Assembly (NCBI GenBank): GCA_036337295.1
Contig: JAYZEN010000009.1
Location: 359,707-423,706, forward strand
DNA: 64,000 nucleotides
Direction: 5' to 3'
DNA from: Ketobacter sp036337295
GTDB taxonomy: Bacteria > Pseudomonadota > Gammaproteobacteria > Pseudomonadales > Ketobacteraceae
Shown here: one piece after another, positions 27,393-35,793 of the stretch
Position numbering within the stretch: position 1 is the stretch's first letter
How the letters are laid out: every line of letters starts with the position of its first letter
Notes under the pieces: model-generated
Seen by the model: only the letters and a program-made list of their open reading frames with translations
Database searches by the model: none
Told to the model about the DNA's origin: nothing
Program-made: the position numbers and the translations under genes

Positions 27393-28486
27393 GCCGCTCC
27401 CGTGTGTGCTGCGCGCAGCTGTTCTGTCAGTGCCCGCCAATCATCCCGTTCCCCATGGCCGGGTTTGCGTTCACCAAACAGGGTCAGCACCAGGTGGGCG
27501 TTGCGATCATAAACTTCCAGAGACGTGATGATGCCGTCCACGCTGGGCCGCTGCACCAACCACACCTGGTCGATGGCATCCGTGTTGGCGTGCAGATTGA
27601 AATCCGGGTCCAGTACGTTGAACCAGGGACCGGTGCGCAGCAGTTTGTTGAGAATACCGGTATGAATCTGCACGATGCCCCGGTTGTTGACGAACACCAT
27701 CAGCGGAACCTGATGTTCAGCGCCGTAACAGAGCGCCTGCTCGAAGCTGTCCACTGGCAGCGGCTGGGCGTAATGGCGGCCCACCAGGCGTAAGGCTTCA
27801 ACGCGGGAGATACCCAGTTGTTGCAGCATGCCGTGGAACTGGTGTACATCCTTGAGTGCTTCCCACTTCGACAACACCTGTTGGGTGGTGGTATTGCCTG
27901 AATTCGGAAACACCGGTGTGGGGTAGGGTTCCGGCGCGACCTGGTAGTCCTGATTGTTGCTGATGTGGCGTGCAATCAGCCGGTCCCAGGCGTCACTGTC
28001 GGTGGCTGCGGTCTTATAAATCTTGTGGATGGCAGCGCCTTCCTGATCAAAGAACTGCAGGCTCTGGCGGGTGCCGGAATCGGTGGCTTCGGTGACCGAA
28101 AAACCGTAACGCCATTCATTCAGGAACACCCGCAGATCAATGGCACCCAGGCAAATGCCCATGGCCCCGTTGCCACGGATTTTGAAATCCGTGTACTGGC
28201 CGTGTTTCTCATGCACCATCAATTCATTGCGGGACAGGGCCATCACCGGGCCCACGGCTTCCAACTCCACCAGCAGGGAAGGGAAGCTCTGGTTCAGTCG
28301 GAACACGTTGCTGCCCAGATCCGTGCACAGTAATTCCGCTTCGCTCACCTGCAGACGTTCCGCTGCGTTGCGAATGCGCAGGGTCGGGGCTTCCGCTTTC
28401 AGGTTGTCCCAGCGGGCCTTGAGCTGTTGACGTTGTTCGGGGTTGAGCAAGGTTGCCTGGGCAACCGTAGTGGGTGTGCTGGTCAT
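27389..28486 (-). CDS. hmuS: Haem-degrading/trafficking factor HmuS
   Basis: A 365-residue HemS/ChuS/PhuS-family cytosolic protein that receives imported haem. The ATG at 28486 is chosen because GAGGGA lies seven bases before it; in-frame ATGs further up fall inside a tandem repeat with no separate ribosome site. The two-fold repeated architecture of the family is visible: an N-half with SFPSLLVELEAVGPVMALSRNE and MVHEKHGQY, and a C-half with VPLMVFVNNRGIVQIHTG and FNLHANTDAIDQVWLV. RLNQSF-like and late His residues could serve as haem ligands. Placement between the receptor/HmuY and HmuTUV is standard. Confidence 0.94.
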   Translation of the reverse strand: MTSTPTTVAQATLLNPEQRQQLKARWDNLKAEAPTLRIRNAAERLQVSEAELLCTDLGSNVFRLNQSFPSLLVELEAVGPVMALSRNELMVHEKHGQYTDFKIRGNGAMGICLGAIDLRVFLNEWRYGFSVTEATDSGTRQSLQFFDQEGAAIHKIYKTAATDSDAWDRLIARHISNNQDYQVAPEPYPTPVFPNSGNTTTQQVLSKWEALKDVHQFHGMLQQLGISRVEALRLVGRHYAQPLPVDSFEQALCYGAEHQVPLMVFVNNRGIVQIHTGILNKLLRTGPWFNVLDPDFNLHANTDAIDQVWLVQRPSVDGIITSLEVYDRNAHLVLTLFGERKPGHGERDDWRALTEQLRAAHTGAA

Positions 28487-28493
28487 GGTTGGT

Positions 28494-28523
28494 TCCCTCA
28501 TTGCTGGCTCCCTCATTGCTGTC
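28494..28523. repeat. 15-bp tandem repeat at the hmuY/hmuS junction
   Basis: Two adjacent 15-base copies, read on the minus strand as CAGCAATGAGGGAGC and CAGCAATGAGGGAAC. The hmuY-like stop TGA lies in the first copy. The second contributes the GAGGGA ribosome site of hmuS, so the duplication also doubled the Shine-Dalgarno sequence. Confidence 0.88.
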
Positions 28524-29706
28524 GATATCGGATGTTGGGGAATCCGCTGGCGCCCGCGTTGGAGTAATAGCTGGTGATCTGCAGGGCGTAGACTGGGGCG
28601 GAGTCGGAGGTGCTGTCGGTGTCGATCATGTACACGCGGTAGTTGGGCCACAACTTGTGCGCACCGGACAGGTTGTACTCATACCAGCTGTTATCGGTGA
28701 ACACGCCGGCGCTGCGATCAACACTGTACAGGAAGCGGATGTCCTGCCCGTCCGGGGAGGTGGTGGCCGAGGTGTAAAGATCCGCGTCGGCGGTGGCCAA
28801 GGGGCCAAATGCACCACCATTGCCGTTGGCGGTGATGCCGCTGTGGGTCCACAGGTTCCAGTTACGGCCGGCGATTTCCAGTTTCAGATCCCAGTTGGCG
28901 GTGGCACAGTCGACGCTGCTGTCGCTGTCAAAATCGAAACAGGCCTCACCGCCGGCACTGGGGATGTGGGCGCTGAAGCTGGCGCCGCTGGTGAATTGCA
29001 CGGTGCCGGAGGGTTGCACATCAAACTCGAAGGTGACGTCCAGACCGTTGACGCTGTCGTAACTGAGGGCGGTGGCATGAAACAGCCCATAACTGTTGCC
29101 TTCGGCGGAACGCAGCAGCCACCAGTTGTCCGCGTTGAGGCTGATGACGTGAGTGGTGAAGTCGTATAGGTACCAGCCCATATCCAGCTGGGTGCCGGAC
29201 ATGGCGCCGCTGGCCTGAATGGAAGAGGCCTTTTCATCGCTGGCGAAACTCAGCGCGTCCAGGTCATAGCTGGCCAGCAGATGTTCCAGCTCGCTGTCGG
29301 GTGTGGCGTTCAGGAATACACTGGCGTTGGGCTCCGTCGCCGAGCTGTAGAAATCGTTTTGTGCGGCTGCCAGTGCACCGCTGACGTTGCCGGGGCCGGA
29401 GTCACCCCCGTTCAGGATCACGTTGTAACGGCTGAACGCGATGTGCCAGTCGGTGGAGGCCGCTGCTTCGGTGTCGGTCAGCGCCATGACGGTGCCGCTG
29501 TCCAGGTTGAAATAGGTGTATGCGGTTGCCACGCTGGCGTCCAGGCTGGCGCTTTCGTATTGAGCCCCGGGGTCGCTGCTGCCCCGTTCGGTTTCACCGT
29601 CGTCAGAACCGCTGGAACTGCCGCCGCAACCGCCCAGGCCAAGCAGCCCGGCACAGAGTAGGGGAATGGAACAATATCGGGTAATGGGTTGCAAAACGCT
29701 GTGCAT
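28513..29706 (-). CDS. hmuY: HmuY-family haem-binding lipoprotein
   Basis: A 397-residue lipoprotein with signal and lipobox LLGLGGC (Cys at about 28) followed by a Gly/Ser/Asp linker. The body holds two HmuY-like units. The N-terminal one has YTYFNLDSGTVMAL and the characteristic TDWHIAFSRYNVILNGGDSGPG. The C-terminal one repeats the pattern with NWDLKLEIAGRNWNLWTHSG. HmuY proteins capture haem at the cell surface and hand it to a TonB receptor. The start at 29706 is chosen for AGGAG seven bases upstream; an earlier ATG overlaps the receptor stop. Gene order receptor-hmuY-hmuSTUV supports the role. Confidence 0.87.
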   Translation of the reverse strand: MHSVLQPITRYCSIPLLCAGLLGLGGCGGSSSGSDDGETERGSSDPGAQYESASLDASVATAYTYFNLDSGTVMALTDTEAAASTDWHIAFSRYNVILNGGDSGPGNVSGALAAAQNDFYSSATEPNASVFLNATPDSELEHLLASYDLDALSFASDEKASSIQASGAMSGTQLDMGWYLYDFTTHVISLNADNWWLLRSAEGNSYGLFHATALSYDSVNGLDVTFEFDVQPSGTVQFTSGASFSAHIPSAGGEACFDFDSDSSVDCATANWDLKLEIAGRNWNLWTHSGITANGNGGAFGPLATADADLYTSATTSPDGQDIRFLYSVDRSAGVFTDNSWYEYNLSGAHKLWPNYRVYMIDTDSTSDSAPVYALQITSYYSNAGASGFPNIRYRQQ

Positions 29707-29719
29707 GTGATGGCTCCTG

Positions 29720-31756
29720 TCAGTCATTGCCAAGTTGTAAGCCCAGATACATAAAACGCCCTTCATCCGGACGCAGATCAAAGCTGTTGGTGAAATCCCG
29801 CTGGGTGTCGGTGAGGTTGTCGACGCCGCCATACAGTTTTAGCTGGCGGGTGATTTGGTAGTTCAGCTTGAAATCGAACCGACTCCAGGCGGGGGATTTG
29901 TGCTGGTTCTCCAGGTCATACCAGGCATCGCTTTGCCACTGGCCCAACAGGCTCAGGGTGAGGGGTGACCATGGGTTGTAGTCGATGCCGCCCTTCACCT
30001 GATGCCGGGGGCGCTTGCCAAGATCGTTGCCGGTGGTGAGGTCCTTGGCTTCCAGATAGGTGTAGGACAGATTGAAGCGGGTGTTGGCAGTGGGGGTGAT
30101 GCGGGTACTGAATTCGCCGCCCCGGGTTTCCGCTTCCGCCACATTCACGTAGGCAAATTGAGTGATCCAGTCATTGTCCGCCGAAGCCGGCTCCACCAAC
30201 CCGGTTTCGATCAGGTCGGTGAGTTTGTTGTAGTAGAAATTGATCTCAAACTGGAACAGGTTGGGTGTGGCGTAGACCCAACCCAGTTGCACGCTGTCGG
30301 AGGATTCCGGCTGCAGTTCCGGATTGCCGTTGACCACATAACCGTGCTCGGAATGATCAAACAGATAGTAGCGTTCTTTCAGATTGGGAACCCGGTAACC
30401 CTGGCCGATGCCGACCCGCAACATATTGGTGTGATCCGAGTTCAGGGCACCCAGGTCATAGCTGCCGTTGATCTTGGGGGTGACGTGGTCACCAAAGTCG
30501 CTGTCAGACTGGTAGCGTACGCCGGGCAATACCCGCAGGCGTTCACCGATGAAGATTTCATCCTGCAGGAACAGCTCCAGGTTATCCCGTTGCGGTTGCT
30601 GACCTGCCAGTTCGGAATCAATCTCGACGTCGGTGGCGCTGCTGCGCTTCAGACGTGACTGGCTGAGGGATTCTTCAACATAGTCGAGCCCGCTGGTAAG
30701 GCGATGGTTGTCGCCGATGTTCAGCGTCCACTGGGACATCAGCTTGTTGGTTTCCAGCTCCGCCTCGCGCTGTTGTTCCAGGAATGCAGTGGCGGCGCTG
30801 TCCTGCTCGGTGGTGTCTTCGAAGGTTTCCGAAAACAGCTTGATACTCAGCTCCCCGAACGCCTGCCCCTGCCAGGTGCCGCCCGCGCGGTAGGTGGTGC
30901 GGGTGGCCTGTTCCCGCTTGGTGCGGTAATCCGGATTGCCGGGGTTGGGTTCGGTATAGCGGTATTCCGTATCCTCGTCGTACAGCTCGGCGGCGAGGAA
31001 CAGGTCCTGGCCCTGGCTTGGGGTGAATCCCAGTTTGCCCCGAACGGTGCCTTTCTGGCTGGTGGGGCCCAGCTGATCCCAGCTGGAGGGGTAGGGCTGG
31101 AAGCCGTCGCTGTCCACGCCGTCGAAATTCAGGTTGCCGTACCACAGGTCGTGCCGGGCCGCCAGATAACCGGCGGCGCTGCGCTGGGCATGGCTGGAGG
31201 GATCGCCGTTGATGTTCTGATCCCCGTAGCTGCCCAGGTCGCCGCGCAGGGCATAACTCAGGGGCTGATCGGATTGCCGGGTGATGATGTTGATGACACC
31301 GCCCATGGCGTTGCTGCCGTACAGGGCTGAGGTGGCACCCTTGACCACTTCAATGCGTTCAATGTTGACGCTGCCGATCTGGGACAGGTCCACCGAGGAA
31401 CCGGTGCTGGCGGAGACCGGTTCGCCGTCTATCAGCACCAGTACCCGGTTGCTGTCGATACCCTGCAGCCAGACTTCGTAGCCGGTTTTGCCGTGGATTT
31501 TGTTGAGCAGGGCCCCCGGCAACACCTGCAGGGCTTCCTGCAGATTGCGGGCGTGTTGACGCTCAATGTCCTGGCGGTCGATCACTTCCGTGCGCACCGG
31601 AGAATCCACCATCATCTGTTCAGTGCGGGTGCCGGTCACGACGACCCGATCCAGCATCAGGTCCAGCTCTGCCCCCTGCAGCCGGGCAACGGGGGTGATC
31701 AACAACATCAGCAGTGCGCCGCGCACCGGGCGCAGCGTGAGTCGAAATGTCCACAT
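29720..31756 (-). CDS. hmuR: TonB-dependent haem/haemoprotein receptor
   Basis: A 678-residue outer-membrane receptor with a signal peptide, a TonB-box-like DRVVVTGTR, a plug domain (~40-160: VLVLIDGEPVSA, IERIEVVKGATSALYGSNA, GGVINIITR) and a 22-strand barrel ending in a terminal aromatic-rich strand. The haem-receptor signature is recognisable as a FRAP-like YRVPNLKERY followed by an NPNL-like NGNPELQPE. Two His lie between them (DHSEHGY), as expected for haem ligands. It imports haem across the outer membrane using TonB energy and is followed directly by hmuY-hmuS-hmuT-hmuU-hmuV. Two Fur boxes lie just upstream. Confidence 0.93.
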   Translation of the reverse strand: MWTFRLTLRPVRGALLMLLITPVARLQGAELDLMLDRVVVTGTRTEQMMVDSPVRTEVIDRQDIERQHARNLQEALQVLPGALLNKIHGKTGYEVWLQGIDSNRVLVLIDGEPVSASTGSSVDLSQIGSVNIERIEVVKGATSALYGSNAMGGVINIITRQSDQPLSYALRGDLGSYGDQNINGDPSSHAQRSAAGYLAARHDLWYGNLNFDGVDSDGFQPYPSSWDQLGPTSQKGTVRGKLGFTPSQGQDLFLAAELYDEDTEYRYTEPNPGNPDYRTKREQATRTTYRAGGTWQGQAFGELSIKLFSETFEDTTEQDSAATAFLEQQREAELETNKLMSQWTLNIGDNHRLTSGLDYVEESLSQSRLKRSSATDVEIDSELAGQQPQRDNLELFLQDEIFIGERLRVLPGVRYQSDSDFGDHVTPKINGSYDLGALNSDHTNMLRVGIGQGYRVPNLKERYYLFDHSEHGYVVNGNPELQPESSDSVQLGWVYATPNLFQFEINFYYNKLTDLIETGLVEPASADNDWITQFAYVNVAEAETRGGEFSTRITPTANTRFNLSYTYLEAKDLTTGNDLGKRPRHQVKGGIDYNPWSPLTLSLLGQWQSDAWYDLENQHKSPAWSRFDFKLNYQITRQLKLYGGVDNLTDTQRDFTNSFDLRPDEGRFMYLGLQLGND

Positions 31757-31774
31757 AGGTGAGAAGCTTTATAT

Positions 31775-31793
31775 GCAAATGAGAATTATTAGC
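31775..31793 (-). promoter_or_regulatory. Fur box (hmuR-proximal)
   Basis: GCAAATGAGAATTATTAGC matches the 19-base Fur consensus at 14 positions. It lies 18 bases before hmuR and covers the expected transcription start. Confidence 0.75.
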
Positions 31794-31794
31794 A

Positions 31795-31823
31795 ACAATA
31801 CAGAATTAAAGATCTTTGTGCAA
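31795..31823 (-). promoter_or_regulatory. Candidate sigma70 promoter of the hmu operon
   Basis: On the minus strand TTGCAC (31818-31823) and TATTGT (31795-31800) are separated by 17 bases. Fur boxes overlap the -35 and the start region, which fits iron repression. An alternative pair, TTGCTA/TATAAA at 31790-31795/31768-31773, would leave almost no leader. Confidence 0.5.
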
Positions 31824-31838
31824 ATGATAATCATTACG
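31820..31838 (-). promoter_or_regulatory. Fur box (hmuR-distal)
   Basis: GCAAATGATAATCATTACG matches the Fur consensus at 15 of 19 positions and has a perfect palindromic core ATGATAATCAT. It overlaps the candidate -35 element of the hmu operon. Confidence 0.88.
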
Positions 31839-31910
31839 GTTTTTGGGCGGAGCGACGAGCGGGTGAACGGGGGTTACAGATGGAGAGGATGACGCGGGGC
31901 AGACAGCAGC

Positions 31911-32114
31911 TCAGCTGTCTGTTTTGCCCCAGGTATAGCGGGCACACAGTACCACCGGAATGGCCAGGCCAATCCAGGAGACGGCGTCCATCCAGCCGTC
32001 TCCCAGGAGCGCCGACACCAGTCCCACGGCGCTGAGTACGCCCACCCAGAACGGCGTGCGGAAAATCTGCCACAGGCTGCGGCGCTGGGACGAGCTGCTA
32101 ACGGTATTGTTCAT
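31911..32114 (-). CDS. Small membrane protein of the PepSY unit
   Basis: A 67-residue protein with two predicted helices (about 22-40 and 43-60). Its ATG overlaps the stop of the PepSY gene by four bases (ATGA), so it is translationally coupled. It is rich in Trp and Gly (FWVGVLSAVGLVSALLGDGW). Such small proteins often accompany PepSY-domain membrane proteins in iron-regulated units, but no function is known to me. A CAGACAGC/GCTGTCTG hairpin (31900-31921) overlaps its stop codon. Confidence 0.75.
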   Translation of the reverse strand: MNNTVSSSSQRRSLWQIFRTPFWVGVLSAVGLVSALLGDGWMDAVSWIGLAIPVVLCARYTWGKTDS

Positions 32115-33256
32115 GTGATGTTTCCTTCTGCCAGACCACCGGATTCAATTTCATCCACGGGACGGGAGACGGTACTGCCTCGCCCCAACCAGAGATACAG
32201 TCCACTGCCGAGGACAATGATGGTGATGATATCGAGCAGGGCCCAGATGATTTTCAACGGCATGCCGCCGTAGTCCCCGAAATGCAGCGGTTGCGACAGG
32301 AACAGGGTTTTGACATACCAGGGCATTTCCCGGGTGTCGGTCAGTTCACCGGTTACGGCGTCCACCAGGGCGGGCTGCAGCAGGCGCGAGGTGACCGGGG
32401 TGTTGCCGTGCAGGAACACGGTGTAATGATGGGGGCTGGAGAACTGTGAGCCGGGCCAGGCGATCAGGCTCAGGTTCATGTCCGGTACCGCAGCCAGGGC
32501 GGCTTCCCGGGCCCGCTGTACGGAGCCGATCTGTTGCGGCGGCGGCAGGTCCTGATAGGCGGCGGTCATTTCCGCCATCTGATCCTGCTGCCAGATCGCC
32601 AGCACAATCTGGCTCAGGGTATTGATGGTGCCGGTGACGCCCACCACCAGCGCCCACACCAGCGTCACCACGCCCAGCAGATTATGCAGATCCAGCCACT
32701 TCAGCCGTGTGCTGCGATGTTTACGCACGGTGCCGAAGTCCAGCTTGCGCATGAACGGGGTATAAAGCACCACGCCGGAGATGACGGCAACCGCAAACAA
32801 CAGCCCCATAAAGCCCAGGAACAGCATTCCCGGCAAACCGGCGAACAGGTCCACATGCAGTTTGAAGAGTATGTACATCAGGCCTTCATCCAGCTTGGGT
32901 TCATCCAGTACCAGGGCGGTGCGCGAGTCCACCACCACCCCGGAATTGGCGTCCGGGGGCGCATCCATGGATTCCGCCATCAGCACCAGCACTTGATTGG
33001 GATGATGGTCGTTATCCCAGAACATGAAGCGGATATGCTCCCCCGGGCGTTGTGCCCTGGCGGCCTCCGCCACGCGATCCAGACTGGTGTGCGGGGTGTC
33101 GGCAGGCATGGGCGGAGCTGTCACCTGATCCCCCAGCTCATGCTCGATTTCCTCACTGAAAATCAGCGGCAGGCCGGTGATACAGAGCAACAGAAGAAAC
33201 GCAGTACAGATAATGCTGGTCCACTTATGGACCAGAAACCACAGCTTGACGTTCAT
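32111..33256 (-). CDS. PepSY-associated transmembrane protein (iron-related, PiuB-like)
   Basis: About 381 residues with four main membrane helices (near 10-35, 140-165, 190-215 and 345-370) and a large periplasmic part carrying PepSY-type segments. The N-terminus VKLWFLVHKWTSIICTAFLLLLCITGLPLIF and the WLDLHNLLGVVTLVWALVVGVTGTINTL block are typical of the family. Such proteins are thought to reduce or help release iron from siderophores at the inner membrane. The start at 33256 is chosen for AGGAG seven bases upstream. It lies 26 bases downstream of the siderophore receptor and overlaps the 67-residue gene. Confidence 0.88.
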   Translation of the reverse strand: MNVKLWFLVHKWTSIICTAFLLLLCITGLPLIFSEEIEHELGDQVTAPPMPADTPHTSLDRVAEAARAQRPGEHIRFMFWDNDHHPNQVLVLMAESMDAPPDANSGVVVDSRTALVLDEPKLDEGLMYILFKLHVDLFAGLPGMLFLGFMGLLFAVAVISGVVLYTPFMRKLDFGTVRKHRSTRLKWLDLHNLLGVVTLVWALVVGVTGTINTLSQIVLAIWQQDQMAEMTAAYQDLPPPQQIGSVQRAREAALAAVPDMNLSLIAWPGSQFSSPHHYTVFLHGNTPVTSRLLQPALVDAVTGELTDTREMPWYVKTLFLSQPLHFGDYGGMPLKIIWALLDIITIIVLGSGLYLWLGRGSTVSRPVDEIESGGLAEGNIT

Positions 33257-33281
33257 GCTCAAACTCCTACGGTCTGGGTGA

Positions 33282-35711
33282 TCATAAATCCACGCTGGCG
33301 GACATTAGCAAGGTACGGGCGTCGCCGGTGTGCAGGTAACCTGCGGTGGCTACGCCCCAATAGTTTTCGTTGAGCGCGTTCTCCAGGTTCAGGCGCAGTA
33401 CCAGCGGTTTGTCCATCATTCGGGTGCGATAGCGTGCGCCCAGATCCAGTCGGGTCCACGGGTCCACTTCCAGGTTATTGGCCGGGTCTACATATTGTTC
33501 GCCGGTGTAAATGGCCCGCGCTGTCAGGGTGAATCCGCTGAAGAACGGGGTGTCCCATTCGCCTCCCAGATTCAGCTGCAGCTCCGGCACGCCGACGGCG
33601 TGGTTGCCACGGTTGTCCGCGTTGCTGGTTTCGGTCAGCTCGGAATCGATCCAAGACAGCCCACCCAGCAGACGGACGTTGTCCACCGGATTGCCGAACA
33701 CGCTCAGCTCGGTACCGCGTAAGCGCTGCTCGTTGCTGACGAACAGGGTGCCGACCAGTTCTCCGCCGGGCTGCTTGATTTCGTACAGGGCGATGGAGCC
33801 GCCGAACTGTCCCCAATCCGCCTTGGCACCGATTTCCGTCTGCTTGGATTCAAATGGCGGAATGTTGGCGGTAGGTACGCCCACTGGCGCTCTGGGGCCC
33901 GGGCTCAGCCCTTCGATGTAATTGGCGTACAGGGAGATCTCTTCCTGGGGCTTGTAGACCACGCCCACCACCGGGGTGACTTCGGATTCGTCGTAGGGCT
34001 CGGTGGTGGGGTCGCCGGCGACAAAGCTGTAATTCTGCAGCTCCACCTGTTGGTGGCGCAGACCCAGGGTGACTTTGAGGCGGTCTTCAAAAAAGCCCAG
34101 CGTGTCGGCCAGGGCATAACTGGTGAGCGTGGTGTCTTCCCAGGGCACTGTATTGCTTTGCATACCAGCGGTGCTGACGCTGCGGCTGTTATCGGATTCA
34201 TACAGGTTGCCGGTGCCGGGGGCAAAGCTGGTGAAGTCGAAGAAGATCTCCTCATCCTGGTCCACGCGGGTTGCCCCCAGGTTCAGTTGATGGCTGATCG
34301 AGCCGGTATTGAACACCATGTTGAAGCCGGCTTCATAGGAGACCGAATCCACATTGAAGATTTGCCAGGCGGGACCATACATATAGTCGCCGTCGTTATT
34401 GATCAGCATCGGGTTACCGGCCAGGGCATCCATGCTGCTGCTGCGGGTGCCACCACCGGCATACACAGTCACCATATCGTTGATGTCGTATTCAATGCGC
34501 AGTACCCCTGAGCTGTCTTCCATCTCCAGGTCGGTCCAGCTGCCCGGGTAGTTGACGTTGCCGTCGGCGGCATCCGGCAAATCGGTGACGCCGGGGCCTA
34601 AGGTGAATTGTCGCACCATGCCCTGGGTCTCTTGCTGCTGGTAGATAAAATCGGCGCTGGCCCGCAGCCGTTCACCCTGGTAGTCCAGGCCCAAAGTGAA
34701 GAGCTCGTCATCCTCCTCCTGATAATCCACGGTGGAGTCGCCTCCCCGCAGCATGCCATTGAAGCGCACGCCGAAGGCATTGTTGTCGCCAAAGCGTCGC
34801 CCCACATCCACGTGGGCGCCGGCGATGGAGTCGGAGAGGTATTCCAACGTAAGCCGGGTGAGTGGCGTGTCCGTGGCCCGTTTGGGCACCACATTCACGC
34901 TGCCGCCAATACTCCCGCTGGGGGGCATGCCGTTGAGCAGGGCGCTGGGGCCTTTCAGAACCTCGATACGTTCCGCCATTTCTATGGGCACGCGATAGTA
35001 CGGCATCAACCCGTACATGCCGTTCAGGGCTACATCCTGGCTGGGCACCGCCAAGCCGCGTATGGTGAAGTCTTCGTTGATGTTGGTGCGGGCGCTGGCA
35101 GCGCGTACCGACGGCTCGTTGGCCAGCACGTCCGCGATGCTGCGGGCTTGTTGATCTTCGATGGTTTGTTCGGTGTAGCTGGTGATGCTGAACGGCGCGT
35201 CCATGATATCGGTTTCACCCAGCAAACCCAGGCGGCCGCCCCGGGCCACCTGGCCACCGGCATAGGGTGCGGGCAACTGGTCAGTGGGAATGTAGCTGGC
35301 GCTGACCTCCACCGGTGGCAGGGAGTCGGGATCTCCCTGCACAATGGAGTAACTGTTGGCCGCAGTTTGTCGGGCCTGCAATCCGGTCCCTGCCAGCAGT
35401 GTGTTCAGTGCCTGCTGTACACTGAAATGGCCGCTCAGGGCCGCCACGGAATGGCCTGCCAACAGGCTGGGGTCGGCCGCCAGCGTCAGGCCGGACTGAC
35501 GGGCCAGCGTATTCAGTGCAGTGGCCAGGGGCCCTGCCGGCAGATTGATCTCCTGCAGGCCGGGGCCAGGATTGGATGAACTGGGACTCGATGAGCTGGA
35601 ATTGGATGAGCTGGAAGCGGAAGTATCGGCCAAAGCGGACTGGGTGCCGCCCAACGTCAGGGCGGAAGCCAGCACCAGTAGGGCCAGTTCGGAACGAGTG
35701 TACTGCGGCAT
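33282..35711 (-). CDS. TonB-dependent siderophore receptor with signalling (STN) domain
   Basis: An 809-residue FecA/FpvA-type transducer. A signal peptide is followed by a Ser-rich linker (~30-48), and then an STN domain (~52-125: LQEINLPAGPLATALNTLAR, LLAGTGLQARQT) that contacts the FecR-type regulator. Next come a TonB-box/plug region (~130-280: ERIEVLKGPSALLNGMPPSG, GGSVNVVPKRA) and a C-terminal barrel ending in a LLMSASVDL strand. The plug block with GPSALLNG and NVVPKR is characteristic of ferric-siderophore receptors. The substrate is not determinable. The Ser-rich linker is encoded by near-repeats of a 15-base unit (around 35570-35615), so its length may vary. Preceded by fecI/fecR and followed by the PepSY gene. 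Confidence 0.94.
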   Translation of the reverse strand: MPQYTRSELALLVLASALTLGGTQSALADTSASSSSNSSSSSPSSSNPGPGLQEINLPAGPLATALNTLARQSGLTLAADPSLLAGHSVAALSGHFSVQQALNTLLAGTGLQARQTAANSYSIVQGDPDSLPPVEVSASYIPTDQLPAPYAGGQVARGGRLGLLGETDIMDAPFSITSYTEQTIEDQQARSIADVLANEPSVRAASARTNINEDFTIRGLAVPSQDVALNGMYGLMPYYRVPIEMAERIEVLKGPSALLNGMPPSGSIGGSVNVVPKRATDTPLTRLTLEYLSDSIAGAHVDVGRRFGDNNAFGVRFNGMLRGGDSTVDYQEEDDELFTLGLDYQGERLRASADFIYQQQETQGMVRQFTLGPGVTDLPDAADGNVNYPGSWTDLEMEDSSGVLRIEYDINDMVTVYAGGGTRSSSMDALAGNPMLINNDGDYMYGPAWQIFNVDSVSYEAGFNMVFNTGSISHQLNLGATRVDQDEEIFFDFTSFAPGTGNLYESDNSRSVSTAGMQSNTVPWEDTTLTSYALADTLGFFEDRLKVTLGLRHQQVELQNYSFVAGDPTTEPYDESEVTPVVGVVYKPQEEISLYANYIEGLSPGPRAPVGVPTANIPPFESKQTEIGAKADWGQFGGSIALYEIKQPGGELVGTLFVSNEQRLRGTELSVFGNPVDNVRLLGGLSWIDSELTETSNADNRGNHAVGVPELQLNLGGEWDTPFFSGFTLTARAIYTGEQYVDPANNLEVDPWTRLDLGARYRTRMMDKPLVLRLNLENALNENYWGVATAGYLHTGDARTLLMSASVDL

Positions 35712-35793
35712 AGAGAATCCCCAAGGAAAAGAAAATCGGTGTGTTTTATCTCTATGCCGAACGAAACCGGAAAACCGGTAAAAAAATTTGAAT

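Noticed and set aside
31900..31921. CAGACAGC/GCTGTCTG hairpin with TTTT on the plus strand
   Set aside because: It would terminate plus-strand transcription, but no plus-strand gene reaches it; on the minus strand there is no T-tract.
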